DNA of 64,000 nt from Oscillospiraceae bacterium (GTDB lineage Bacteria > Bacillota > Clostridia > Oscillospirales > Ruminococcaceae). Positions within the stretch are counted from its first letter, which is position 1; each line of letters begins with the position of its first letter. The stretch is taken from contig JAGAKZ010000030.1 of assembly GCA_017848115.1 (NCBI GenBank), positions 1 to 64,000 on the forward strand, written 5' to 3'. A program made the translations under genes and the position numbers. The notes under the pieces were generated by a model, which made no database searches, was not told the origin of the DNA, and saw nothing but the letters and a program-made list of their open reading frames with translations. Shown here piece by piece: positions 18,337 to 27,650 of this stretch.

Positions 18337-19746
18337 TTAAAAAAATTTTTTGAATTTATATTTTTTAGGAATGGGTGAGGTAGCGACAGTTTCTTTGGGT
18401 ATATCAAATTGTTCTTCAGTAGCCGGCGGCGCCTGAGATATGGCAGGGTCGGTAACAGGAATATCGGTTTGTGATTTTTTTTCAACTGTTATCTTGCCGG
18501 GATGGAATATTACATTTGGTTTTTTCAGCGCAAATGTATCATCAACACCGTAACGTGTAATTATTCGTGATTCTGAGTCATCGTTTATGATGTTTATATT
18601 ATATTCACCTACGGGAGCATTTTCTTTTATTTTAAACTTTAGAGTAATGATATCTATACCATCGAGGAGAACATTCTGATATGATGATGAGTTAAATGTA
18701 AAGCAGTTTGATGGAGCAAAGTATGCTATGCTGTATCTGGCTTTGTCAAGTATAGGTAACATCGAAGCTTCTTCAAAAGTTAGTACATTTTTATCATAAT
18801 CAAGCTCTGACAGGAATGAACAGAAACCGTTGTTATCGTTTTTACATATTCCAAAGTTTATGTATACCGTATCTCCGGCACAACCGGTTGTTTCACTTAA
18901 ACCAAATTCAACAGTATATATCGGGAAAGTCTGTGTTGTTGTTGATTCAGTCTGAGATGTTGTGGTTGAAGCGGTAGTCACTGTTGTGGTGGTTACAATT
19001 TCGGATTGAGTTGTTACAGATGTTGTGGTTTCCGGTACAACGATATTTTCTGTACTTTCAGTCTGTGTAAGTATAATTATATCTGTTGTTTGCGACGGAG
19101 TTTCGTTTACTGCTTCATCAGTTGGTGAAACAGTGGTTTTCTCTGTTGTCAGTGGTGTTTGCTGGAAAGACGTGGTTTCTGTTTCTTGTGCTGTGGTTGT
19201 TGTAAGGAGAGGTATATCTGTCTGTGTTGATATTGTTTCTACACTGATAACTGTATTTTGAGATGTGTCATATGTAGTGTCTGCCACAGTTGTGACGTGA
19301 TTTATCTGCTTGTTGTTACGGTTTTTATCTTTTGTGTTGTTGGTGTGTATCGTTCCGAAAACAGTAAATCCGATAACCAGTGAAGCAACAAGTGACGCAG
19401 TTTTGCTGATATTATAACGATTTTTATTGTGCGTGATGACTCTGGTGGTAATTTCTTCTGTAACATTTTTTTCGAGTACTGAAAAATATTTTGTCTTGTC
19501 AGCGATGAATGTACCGTTTTTGATATCTTCAGCACGTACAGCCATTTTTGACGACAATTCTTTGATAAAATCATCGTTTAATTTATCTTTATCAGTCACA
19601 TTTTTGTATTCGTTACGAAATATCGGACTGCTCTCTCTTGCTTTGGCGTGTTCTGCCATCTTTGATGACAATTCTTTGATAAAATCATCACTTAGTTTAT
19701 CATTATTGACAGCACTTTTGTATTTGTCATCAAATTTCAAAATCAA
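18337..19746 (-). CDS. Transmembrane anti-sigma-like protein with extracellular cohesin-like domain
   Basis: A 469-residue protein directly downstream of, and overlapping by 17 bases, the ECF sigma gene. The N-terminal cytoplasmic part carries a 38-residue tandem repeat (DKLSDDFIKELSSKMA at 16-31 and DKLNDDFIKELSSKMA at 54-69). A single TM segment (about 115-133) is followed by a long Thr/Ser/Gln-rich linker (about 150-275). A beta-sandwich at about 276-422 shows cohesin hallmarks: GDTVYINFGI, SELDYDKNVLTFEEAS, DGIDIITLKFKIKENAPVG and a closing GKITV strand. There is no cleavable signal peptide, so the topology is N-in, C-out, as in RsgI-type anti-sigma factors. Inference: it holds the sigma factor and senses dockerin proteins outside. 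The usual zinc anti-sigma motif (HxxxCxxC) is absent. Confidence 0.65.
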   Translation of the reverse strand: MILKFDDKYKSAVNNDKLSDDFIKELSSKMAEHAKARESSPIFRNEYKNVTDKDKLNDDFIKELSSKMAVRAEDIKNGTFIADKTKYFSVLEKNVTEEITTRVITHNKNRYNISKTASLVASLVIGFTVFGTIHTNNTKDKNRNNKQINHVTTVADTTYDTSQNTVISVETISTQTDIPLLTTTTAQETETTSFQQTPLTTEKTTVSPTDEAVNETPSQTTDIIILTQTESTENIVVPETTTSVTTQSEIVTTTTVTTASTTTSQTESTTTQTFPIYTVEFGLSETTGCAGDTVYINFGICKNDNNGFCSFLSELDYDKNVLTFEEASMLPILDKARYSIAYFAPSNCFTFNSSSYQNVLLDGIDIITLKFKIKENAPVGEYNINIINDDSESRIITRYGVDDTFALKKPNVIFHPGKITVEKKSQTDIPVTDPAISQAPPATEEQFDIPKETVATSPIPKKYKFKKFF

Positions 19747-20224
19747 ACTCTCCTTTCAAAATATTTTTGAGCTGGTTTCGTGCTCGTGAAAGCTGTGTTT
19801 TTACAGCATTTACTTTCTGACCTGTAATATCTGAGATTTCCTTTATGCTGTAGCCTTCAAAATAGAACAGATGTATTACATCACGATACTTTTCAGGTAA
19901 CTTCATTACAGCATCTACGACAGTGTTCTGCTCTGACTCGATACTTGTTGTAGGAAGTATGTCTTCATTTAAATCTGTTGTTTTCTTAAACCATGAAGAT
20001 TTGAGAAGGTTTTTGCACATATTTACTGTGACTCGTATAAGCCACGCTTTACGGTGCTCATCAGACTCAAAGGCATCCTGCCTTTCGGCGTATTTTAAAA
20101 ATACTTCCTGAACTATATCCTGTGCATCCATATTGTTTTTAGTATGAAGCAATGCGATATGGTAAATGTTGTCGCCATACTGTCTGAGAACCCTTTCAAA
20201 CTCCATCTGAAGCTGATTGTTCAC
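19730..20224 (-). CDS. ECF-family RNA polymerase sigma factor
   Basis: A sigma-70-family extracytoplasmic-function factor of about 164 residues. Region 2 has DAQDIVQEVFLKYAER followed by HRKAWLIRVTVNMCKN. Region 4 has LPEKYRDVIHLFYFEGYSIKEI and a helix-turn-helix ending VKTQLSRARNQLKN. The frame is open from 20275, but the ECF-type -10 box is at 20274-20280, so translation must begin further in. GTG 20224, 11 bases from GGGGG (20240-20236), or GTG 20233 are candidates, and I use the former. The gene overlaps the anti-sigma-like gene, the normal arrangement of such pairs. Confidence 0.88.
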   Translation of the reverse strand: MNNQLQMEFERVLRQYGDNIYHIALLHTKNNMDAQDIVQEVFLKYAERQDAFESDEHRKAWLIRVTVNMCKNLLKSSWFKKTTDLNEDILPTTSIESEQNTVVDAVMKLPEKYRDVIHLFYFEGYSIKEISDITGQKVNAVKTQLSRARNQLKNILKGEFDFEI

Positions 20225-20273
20225 AGGTGTCACGACCCCCTTTACTGATAATTCGCAATTACTATCTGTTAAC

Positions 20274-20302
20274 AATACAACTGAGAACCTTAAAAGGTTA
20301 CA
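20274..20302 (-). promoter_or_regulatory. Probable autoregulated ECF promoter of the sigma gene
   Basis: On the minus strand: TGTAACCTTTT (20302-20292), 11 bases, TTGTATT (20280-20274). A second copy with identical spacing lies at 18320-18292. ECF sigma factors usually recognise their own promoter, so the shared motif is the likely recognition sequence. Confidence 0.65.
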
Positions 20303-20515
20303 GAAAAATATATGATTTTATTTATCAATAAAATTATACCATAAAATATTATGTATTTCTACAGAAATGACATTAAAAATGATAAATTTTTATGATGGAC
20401 AGATTTTTTGGTGAACATATCTTAAATTTTATTTTGTATAACGGTTAGTTTTCATGAGCTAACTTATTTATAAAAAACCACCTTGAAAACTTTGCCGATT
20501 TGTCCTTTTTTCACC

Positions 20516-20545
20516 TTGAAAAAAATGATTGAAATATGATATAAT
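20516..20545 (+). promoter_or_regulatory. Sigma-A promoter for the DUF1538-PII operon
   Basis: TTGAAA (20516-20521), 18-base spacer, TATAAT (20540-20545), 35 bases before the probable TTG start. An 11-base direct repeat CACCTTGAAAA precedes and overlaps the -35 box (about 20480 and 20513), a possible operator. Confidence 0.55.
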
Positions 20546-20579
20546 TTATATAGTATATTTTTATAAGGAGTTGAGTAGC

Positions 20580-22130
20580 TTGCAGAGAAATCTTATGGAA
20601 AAGATAAAGGAATCTCTGGGTTCAGTTCTTCCGGTTGCAGCGATTGTCTTTATTCTGATGCTGACTATCGTTCCTGTAAGCGGAGAAATGTTCTTTATGT
20701 TCTTCATAGGAACAGTTATGCTTGTTGTAGGGATAGGTCTTTTTACGCTTGGTGCCGATACTTCAATGATCATCATAGGTGAAGAAATAGGCGCAAAACT
20801 TGTAAGGCTTAAAAAGATAGGACTTATCCTTCCGGTGTGTTTTATAATCGGTGTGCTTGTAACTGTCGCTGAACCTGATCTGAAGGTTCTTGCCGATCAG
20901 ACTCCGATAGTTGATACGCAGATAATGATATGGTCGGTAGGTGTGGGAGTCGGTATTTTTCTTGCACTTGCTTTTTTACGTATTTTTTTACAGATAAAGA
21001 TATCTGTTCTTTTTGTTATTCTTTATGCTTTTGTATTTGTATTTGCCTGTTCTCCGCTTATCTCGCCGAGTTTTGTTCCTACAGCGTTTGATTCAGGTGG
21101 AGTTACTACAGGACCGATAACGGTTCCGTTTATCATGGCACTCGGTCTTGGTCTTTCGTCTATACGTGGTGACAAGACTTCGGAAGAAGACAGTTTCGGA
21201 CTTGTTGCGATGTGTTCGGTCGGACCTATACTGACAGTGCTGATACTCGGTGCATTAAGTGATACAAATGTACCCGAGCAGACACTCGAACCAATCGGCG
21301 AATACAGTCTTGTTTCGGAAGTGTTTGGCAAGTTTATGCATGCGTTTCCGCATTATATGAAAGACGTTGCTATGGCAATACTTCCTATAGTTGCATTTTT
21401 TGTCTTTTTTAATGCGATATCATTAAAGCTTGATAAAAAGACATTGATAAAGATTTTTGTGGGACTTGCATTTACTTACATAGGACTTGTTCTTTTTCTT
21501 ACAGGAGCAAATACCGGATTTATGCCGATAGGTCAGTATCTCGGTGAAAGTCTTGCAGGAAGCGGATATTCATGGGTACTTGTACCGATAGGAATGGTAA
21601 TTGGTTACTTCATTGTTTCAGCCGAACCTGCTGTTCACGTTCTCAAACAACAGGTTGAAACAATAACAGAGGGCAGAATCTCGGCAAAAGCGCTTGGGCT
21701 CAGCCTTGCCATAGGTGTTGCTTGTTCTGTAGGAATTGCTATGATACGAGTTATTACAGGTGTGTCTATTTTCTGGTTTTTGATTCCGGGATATGCACTT
21801 GCCCTTATAATAAGTTTTCTTGTTCCGCCTATCTTCACATCTGTTGCATTTGACGCAGGCGGAGTGGCATCAGGTCCTCTGACAGCGACATTCCTGCTTC
21901 CTCTCGCTATGGGCGCAAGTGTTGCAGCAGGCGGAAATATGGCAGAAGATGCTTTTGGAATAGTTGCTATGGTTGCTATGACACCACTGCTTACTATACA
22001 GCTTTTAGGACTTGTAAGCAAATTTAAATCAGCTCCTAAGACCGAGGCACTTGAAGGTCAGATGTTCCCGTTAAAACTCGACGAAAGTTGCGATACAGTT
22101 GTTATTCTTGATAAAAAGGAGGGTGTTTAA
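20580..22130 (+). CDS. DUF1538 polytopic membrane protein (putative transporter)
   Basis: A membrane protein of about 516 residues built as two homologous halves, each with the DUF1538 signature. Compare FTLGADTSMIIIGEEIG with FLTGANTGFMPIGQYLG, and AFDSGGVTTGPITVPF with AFDAGGVASGPLTATF. Around 12 TM segments are visible. The internal repeat with Gly-rich re-entrant-like motifs suggests a carrier or channel, but the substrate is not known. AAGGAG (20565-20570) favours TTG 20580 as start; ATG 20595 is the alternative. The PII-like gene follows after three bases, implying signal-regulated transport. Confidence 0.8.
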   Translation: MQRNLMEKIKESLGSVLPVAAIVFILMLTIVPVSGEMFFMFFIGTVMLVVGIGLFTLGADTSMIIIGEEIGAKLVRLKKIGLILPVCFIIGVLVTVAEPDLKVLADQTPIVDTQIMIWSVGVGVGIFLALAFLRIFLQIKISVLFVILYAFVFVFACSPLISPSFVPTAFDSGGVTTGPITVPFIMALGLGLSSIRGDKTSEEDSFGLVAMCSVGPILTVLILGALSDTNVPEQTLEPIGEYSLVSEVFGKFMHAFPHYMKDVAMAILPIVAFFVFFNAISLKLDKKTLIKIFVGLAFTYIGLVLFLTGANTGFMPIGQYLGESLAGSGYSWVLVPIGMVIGYFIVSAEPAVHVLKQQVETITEGRISAKALGLSLAIGVACSVGIAMIRVITGVSIFWFLIPGYALALIISFLVPPIFTSVAFDAGGVASGPLTATFLLPLAMGASVAAGGNMAEDAFGIVAMVAMTPLLTIQLLGLVSKFKSAPKTEALEGQMFPLKLDESCDTVVILDKKEGV

Positions 22131-22133
22131 GGC

Positions 22134-22814
22134 ATGAAAGCAATGGTTCTTATTGCCGATCATAGTTATGGTCATCTTGTTTTAGATATTCTTGTAAAAG
22201 AAAATATTGCGTGTCGTTTTCTGACACACGCTTATGGCTCGGCAGATTCACAGATGCTTGATTATTTGGGGCTTGGAGAAAACAAAAAAGTAATAGCTTT
22301 TTCATTTGTGCCCGAAGACAAGGTCATGCGTCTTTACGAAGTATTCAACAACAAGCTTTCTCTTTCCGATGCAGGAAGAGGAATAGCGTTTACTGTTCCG
22401 ATATCAGCAGCGTCAAATGTGGCTTTTTCACTCGGCGCAACAACACCCGAAAAGGAGGGAATGACAGAAATGTCCGATGTAAAATATGAACTTATAGTAA
22501 CAATAGTAAACCGAGGTGGTTTTGAGGCAGTCAAAAAAGCCGCCAACAGTGCCGGTGCAAGAGGCGGTACACTTCTCCATGGTCTCGGACTCGGAGGAGA
22601 AGAAGCAGCAAAATTTTTAGGCATATCGATCCAGCCTGAAAAAGATGTTGTTTTAATCGTTGCCGGAAAAGATGACAGAGAACAGATCATGCAGAAAATC
22701 ACAGAAGAAGCAGGAATTCTTACAGAAAACCGTGGAATATGTTTCTCACTTCCTGTTGATACAGCTTTAGGTCTTGCCGGAAAAACAGGTAGTATTGAAA
22801 GTATGGTAAAATAA
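22134..22814 (+). CDS. Tandem PII-like signalling protein
   Basis: A 226-residue protein with two GlnB/PII-like ferredoxin-fold halves (about 1-105 and 115-226). The second carries the clearer signature: VTIVNRGGFEAVKKAANSAGARGGTLLHG, with the T-loop region GLGLGGEEAAKFLGI and IQPEKDVVLIV. PII proteins bind ATP/ADP and metabolites and gate membrane transporters. The adjacent DUF1538 membrane protein (3-base gap) is the obvious partner. The first half has lost much of the nucleotide-loop sequence and may be regulatory only. Confidence 0.8.
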   Translation: MKAMVLIADHSYGHLVLDILVKENIACRFLTHAYGSADSQMLDYLGLGENKKVIAFSFVPEDKVMRLYEVFNNKLSLSDAGRGIAFTVPISAASNVAFSLGATTPEKEGMTEMSDVKYELIVTIVNRGGFEAVKKAANSAGARGGTLLHGLGLGGEEAAKFLGISIQPEKDVVLIVAGKDDREQIMQKITEEAGILTENRGICFSLPVDTALGLAGKTGSIESMVK

Positions 22815-22837
22815 AAAAACCGGATACAAGTAATAAA

Positions 22838-23140
22838 ATGCAACTCTGGAAGCAACTGATAAACGCAGAAACGGAAGGTGATCTTGAAATGCTTGAACAA
22901 ACAAACGTAAAAGAAATACAGGAAGCAGTACTCATCCTGCGTGAAATGAGTGCTGATGAAAAGATGAAAGAACTTGCCAGACGAAGAGAGCTTGCACTTT
23001 ATGACAGGATAACAGACTTGGAAGTTTCGAGGGCAGAAGGACGAGCAGAAGGACGAGCGGAAGAACGTACATTAATAATACAAAAAATGCGTAGAAGTGG
23101 TATGTCAGAAGAAGACATAAATAAGATTTTTAGTATGTGA
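22838..23140 (+). pseudogene. C-terminal remnant of an Rpn/PD-(D/E)XK transposase-like nuclease
   Basis: The 100-residue frame lacks a nuclease core. It matches the C-terminal tail found in Rpn family (PD-(D/E)XK nuclease family transposase) proteins: EIQEAVLILREMSADEKMKELARRRE, an Arg/Glu repeat SRAEGRAEGRAEER, and a closing helix MRRSGMSEEDINKIF. No ribosome site precedes it. It is most likely the decayed end of a longer gene left after deletion, lying between the PII gene and the cysteine T-box. Confidence 0.55.
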
Positions 23141-23248
23141 CATAGAGTATAGTATATACTTGCGATGAAATTATCATGACTAGATATAGCACGATATTAT
23201 ATATTGTTGTGTATTGTTTTGCATGTCCTGAAAATAAAAAAATTCCTA

Positions 23249-23277
23249 TTGTCAAAACCGATTTTATCGAGTATAAT
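23249..23277 (+). promoter_or_regulatory. Sigma-A promoter of the cysteine operon
   Basis: TTGTCA (23249-23254), 17-base spacer, TATAAT (23272-23277). Transcription should start near 23285, at the beginning of the T-box leader. Confidence 0.65.
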
Positions 23278-23284
23278 ATAATAT

Positions 23285-23545
23285 GGACTTGAATAAATTT
23301 TAAAGGCGTAACAGTCAGAGTAGCATTATAAAGGATTTTCAGAGAGTGCCATGGTGGTGTGAGTGGTATAGTTCTTGTTTTGTGAAGTGCGGCTGCCAGC
23401 TTGGGCGGGGAAATGATAGTATCCGTCTGCGTATCTCCTGCGTTAAAGGTGTTTTTAAAGTGATAAATCAGGAGTGGAACCGCGGAATATAACCGCCTCT
23501 TGTGATGGTAGAAAACGCCTTCGCAAGGGGCGTTTTTGTTGGAAA
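23285..23545 (+). promoter_or_regulatory. T-box leader, probably cysteine-specific
   Basis: The leader has the T-box landmarks in order. They are a stem I beginning AGAGAGTGCCATGGTGG (23340-23356), a specifier region with TGC (23428-23430, Cys codon), the T-box sequence GTGGAACCGCGG (23474-23485), and a terminator hairpin AAACGCCT / AGGGGCGTTTTT (about 23513-23537). Uncharged tRNA-Cys would stabilise the antiterminator and allow expression of cysE and cysS, which follow. The exact specifier position is read by eye. Confidence 0.85.
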
Positions 23546-23575
23546 AAATTTTTGTTTTTCAAGGTGGTGAGATCT

Positions 23576-24229
23576 ATGTTCAGACAACTTAAAGAGGACA
23601 TTGCATCGGTAAAGGAACGTGATCCTGCCGCAAGAAGTTCTTTTGAAATATGGCTTACGTATTCGGGACTTCATGCTGTCAGGTCATATCGTGTGGCACA
23701 CTGGTGTTACAAAAGAAAGCTCTTTACACTTGCACGTATAATTTCACAGGCATCAAGATTTTTTACAGGAATAGAAATACATCCGGGGGCTACTATAGGC
23801 AAGGGATTGTTTATAGATCACGGAATGGGCGTAGTTATAGGCGAAACTGCTGAAATAGGCGATAACTGTCTTATATATCAGGGAGTAACCCTCGGAGGTA
23901 CGGGAAAAGACAAAGGTAAAAGACATCCTACTCTCGGAAATAATGTTATGGTAGGGGCAGGAGCGAAGGTTCTCGGACCGTTTAAAGTAGGCGACAATGT
24001 AAAGATAGCGGCAAATGCAGTCGTGCTTGAAGAAATACCGCCAAACTGTACAGCAGTCGGTGTTCCTGCTCGTATAATACAGCGTGGAGCTGTAAAACCG
24101 ACTCAGGACCTTGATCAGATTCACATTCCTGATCCTGTAGCTCAGGAAATGAACAGATTAAGAGAGAAAATTGATTCACTTCAGTGCGAATTGTGCGAAT
24201 GTGAAAAAAGAAATGCAAACAATAAATAA
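23576..24229 (+). CDS. cysE: Serine O-acetyltransferase
   Basis: The 217-residue enzyme makes O-acetylserine from serine and acetyl-CoA, the first step of cysteine synthesis. The left-handed beta-helix hexapeptide repeats run from about residue 60 to 165 ([23 protein letters not shown]). The catalytic DHG and the loop [15 protein letters not shown] are diagnostic. The frame is open further upstream through the T-box terminator, but ATG 23576 with AAGGTGG at 23561-23567 is the real start. It forms an operon with cysS, 18 bases downstream, under the T-box. Confidence 0.94.
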   Translation: MFRQLKEDIASVKERDPAARSSFEIWLTYSGLHAVRSYRVAHWCYKRKLFTLARIISQASRFFTGIEIHPGATIGKGLFIDHGMGVVIGETAEIGDNCLIYQGVTLGGTGKDKGKRHPTLGNNVMVGAGAKVLGPFKVGDNVKIAANAVVLEEIPPNCTAVGVPARIIQRGAVKPTQDLDQIHIPDPVAQEMNRLREKIDSLQCELCECEKRNANNK

Positions 24230-24247
24230 CCGAAAGGATTTTTCAAT

Positions 24248-25642
<1,395 letters not shown>

Positions 25643-25658
25643 AATGTGAGCGATAAAA

Positions 25659-26465
25659 ATGGACAAGAAAAAGTTTCTTAAAATTGCGTTTTACGGCATG
25701 CTGGTGCTTACTGTCATCACTATCATAATGACTATAGTTGCAGCGTACGATCAGAAAAATACCATCAGAATAGATCCCGATGATGTTGTTCTGGTTCAGC
25801 TTGATACGATCAAAGGAAACATAGATCCCGATGCGGAAGTAGCGGTAATAAAAACATCGCTCGGCGAAATAAAAGCTGAACTCTATACAGAGTATGCACC
25901 AAAGACTGTTGCAAGATTCAAGGAACTTGCAGAGTCAGGGTATTATAACGGAACTTATGTTTATGAAGTGCAGAAAGATATGTTTTTCTCAGGCGGAAGT
26001 CCTTACAGTGACGGTTCTCTTGAAGACGGATATGATGAAGAGTCAGAAAAGATAGAACAGGAACTGCATCAGAATATATGGCCTTTTAAAGGAGCATTTA
26101 TGTCGTGCGGACTTACAAGAAATTCATTCTTTACAGGTGAGCAGATAGTTTACGGCGGAAGCAGATTTATGGTTGCAGGAAGTATAGAATTTACTGACGA
26201 GATAAAGACAGAACTGCTCGAAGGAAAAGAAAATACACATATCGAAGATGCTTTCATAGAATACGGAGGATTACCGAATGCTTCACAGCAGATGACGATA
26301 TTTGCACAGGCTTATGACGGATTTGATGTTCTCGAAAATATTATGAAGCTTGAGTCTGACGAGGAAACATTCAGACCTTTTGACGAATTCAAGATAGAAG
26401 AAATAAAGATCTGCACATACAAGGAAGCACCAAAATCCCAGGCAGATGAGAGCATAAAAAAATAA
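25659..26465 (+). CDS. Membrane-anchored cyclophilin-like protein, degenerate
   Basis: The 268-residue protein has an N-terminal TM segment (about 9-30) and an extracytoplasmic cyclophilin fold (AVIKTSLGEIKAELYTEYAPKTVARFKELAESGYYNG). The canonical catalytic stretch FHR...IQGGDP is replaced by YEVQKDMFFSGGSP, and the downstream NGSQFFI-type motif is missing. It probably lacks normal peptidyl-prolyl isomerase activity and may act as a chaperone or binding protein. It starts 16 bases after cysS, so the cysteine operon may read into it. An intact cyclophilin is encoded next. Confidence 0.75.
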   Translation: MDKKKFLKIAFYGMLVLTVITIIMTIVAAYDQKNTIRIDPDDVVLVQLDTIKGNIDPDAEVAVIKTSLGEIKAELYTEYAPKTVARFKELAESGYYNGTYVYEVQKDMFFSGGSPYSDGSLEDGYDEESEKIEQELHQNIWPFKGAFMSCGLTRNSFFTGEQIVYGGSRFMVAGSIEFTDEIKTELLEGKENTHIEDAFIEYGGLPNASQQMTIFAQAYDGFDVLENIMKLESDEETFRPFDEFKIEEIKICTYKEAPKSQADESIKK

Positions 26466-26467
26466 GC

Positions 26468-26496
26468 TTTACAAAAAAACAAAACTGTAGTATAAT
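26468..26496 (+). promoter_or_regulatory. Sigma-A promoter upstream of the lipoprotein cyclophilin
   Basis: TTTACA (26468-26473), 17-base spacer, TATAAT (26491-26496), just after the previous stop codon. Confidence 0.55.
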
Positions 26497-26609
26497 ATAA
26501 GGGTTATATAGTTTTTTAATTATCTTTGAAATTTTTTCATAAATAATGATATATGTTTGCGGTATACAAAACGCAGGTGGGTAATTAATTAAAAGAGGAG
26601 TAAAAAATA

Positions 26610-27467
26610 ATGAGTTTTTCAAAAGTTTTAAAGAAAGCGATCGCTTGTTTCCTTTGCGCAGCAATGGGAATGGTAATGCTTACAGGTTGTGGTAAGGAAA
26701 AGGAATTTACAAAGACTACAGCGACAAATTCCAATTCCGATTCTGATTCAAGTTCTTCAGTAACAGAACCTGCAGGTGAAGAAGTTGAAAAAGATGCTGA
26801 GTTTGACGCTTCAAAGTCAGAGGCTGATTATCCTATGTGTCTTGACGAAGAGAGCGGTTATACAGATATGGTAAACTACACTATGCCTGAAAAAGGCGAA
26901 GAAATAGTAGTTATGACTATAAAAGATAAAGGTACTGTAAAGATAAAGCTTTTCCCTGAACTTCTTCCTAAGGCTTGCGCAAACTTTACAGGTCTTGTAC
27001 AGAAGGGCTATTATGATGGTCTTACTTTCCATCGTGTTATGGCTGACTTTATGATACAGGGCGGAGACCCTATGGGCAATGGAATGGGCGGCGAGTCTGT
27101 ATGGGGACTCAATTTTGATGGTGGATATTCAAAATATCTCCCTCATGTAAAAGGTGCTTTGTCTTATGCAAACAGTGGCGGTACTTATACTAACGGAAGT
27201 CAGTTCTTCATAGTTGTCGGCGAAAAATTCCCTGAAGAAGTTACAAAACAGTATTCTGCATTCAGCTCTTCTGATACAGTGGTAAAGGAATATGCTGAAA
27301 ATGGCGGAACACCGTGGCTTGATACACAGCACACAGTATTCGGTCAGGTTTTTGAAGGTCTTGATATAGTTGTTGATATCTGCAACAATACTAAGACAGA
27401 CAGCAAAGACAAACCACTCGAAGACGTAATTATTGAAAAAGTTGAAATAGTTGAATACGAAGGTTAA
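26610..27467 (+). CDS. Peptidyl-prolyl cis-trans isomerase lipoprotein, cyclophilin type
   Basis: A 285-residue lipoprotein with lipobox LTGC (Cys27) and a Ser/Asp-rich linker (about 35-55). The cyclophilin domain runs from about 95 to 283, with the active-site FHRVMADFMIQGGDP, then TNGSQFFIVV and WLDTQHTVFGQV. It would catalyse proline isomerisation of secreted proteins at the outer membrane face. All key residues are present (Arg in FHR, Gln in IQGGD, Phe in QFFI), in contrast to the degenerate neighbour upstream. An AGAGGAG site lies at about 26592-26598. Confidence 0.9.
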   Translation: MSFSKVLKKAIACFLCAAMGMVMLTGCGKEKEFTKTTATNSNSDSDSSSSVTEPAGEEVEKDAEFDASKSEADYPMCLDEESGYTDMVNYTMPEKGEEIVVMTIKDKGTVKIKLFPELLPKACANFTGLVQKGYYDGLTFHRVMADFMIQGGDPMGNGMGGESVWGLNFDGGYSKYLPHVKGALSYANSGGTYTNGSQFFIVVGEKFPEEVTKQYSAFSSSDTVVKEYAENGGTPWLDTQHTVFGQVFEGLDIVVDICNNTKTDSKDKPLEDVIIEKVEIVEYEG

Positions 27468-27471
27468 TAAA

Positions 27472-27536
27472 AAAACCGGTTTTTCCGGTGTGAGTATTCC
27501 CTTTTGATTTTCACACCGGGATATAACTGGTTTTAA
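27472..27536 (+). terminator. Long hairpin terminator
   Basis: AAACCGGTTTTTCCGGTGTGA pairs imperfectly with TCACACCGGGATATAACTGGTTTT around a loop near 27505. It lies immediately after the cyclophilin stop codon. Confidence 0.6.
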
Positions 27537-27650
27537 TGAAATATCCTATGGAAGTAGTTTTTGTCAGGATATTTTGTTAAAATCAGTTAATAATAATGAC
27601 AATAATAATAAACAAACGTTTGAGATATGACGTTTAAGGGGAGAATTTTT

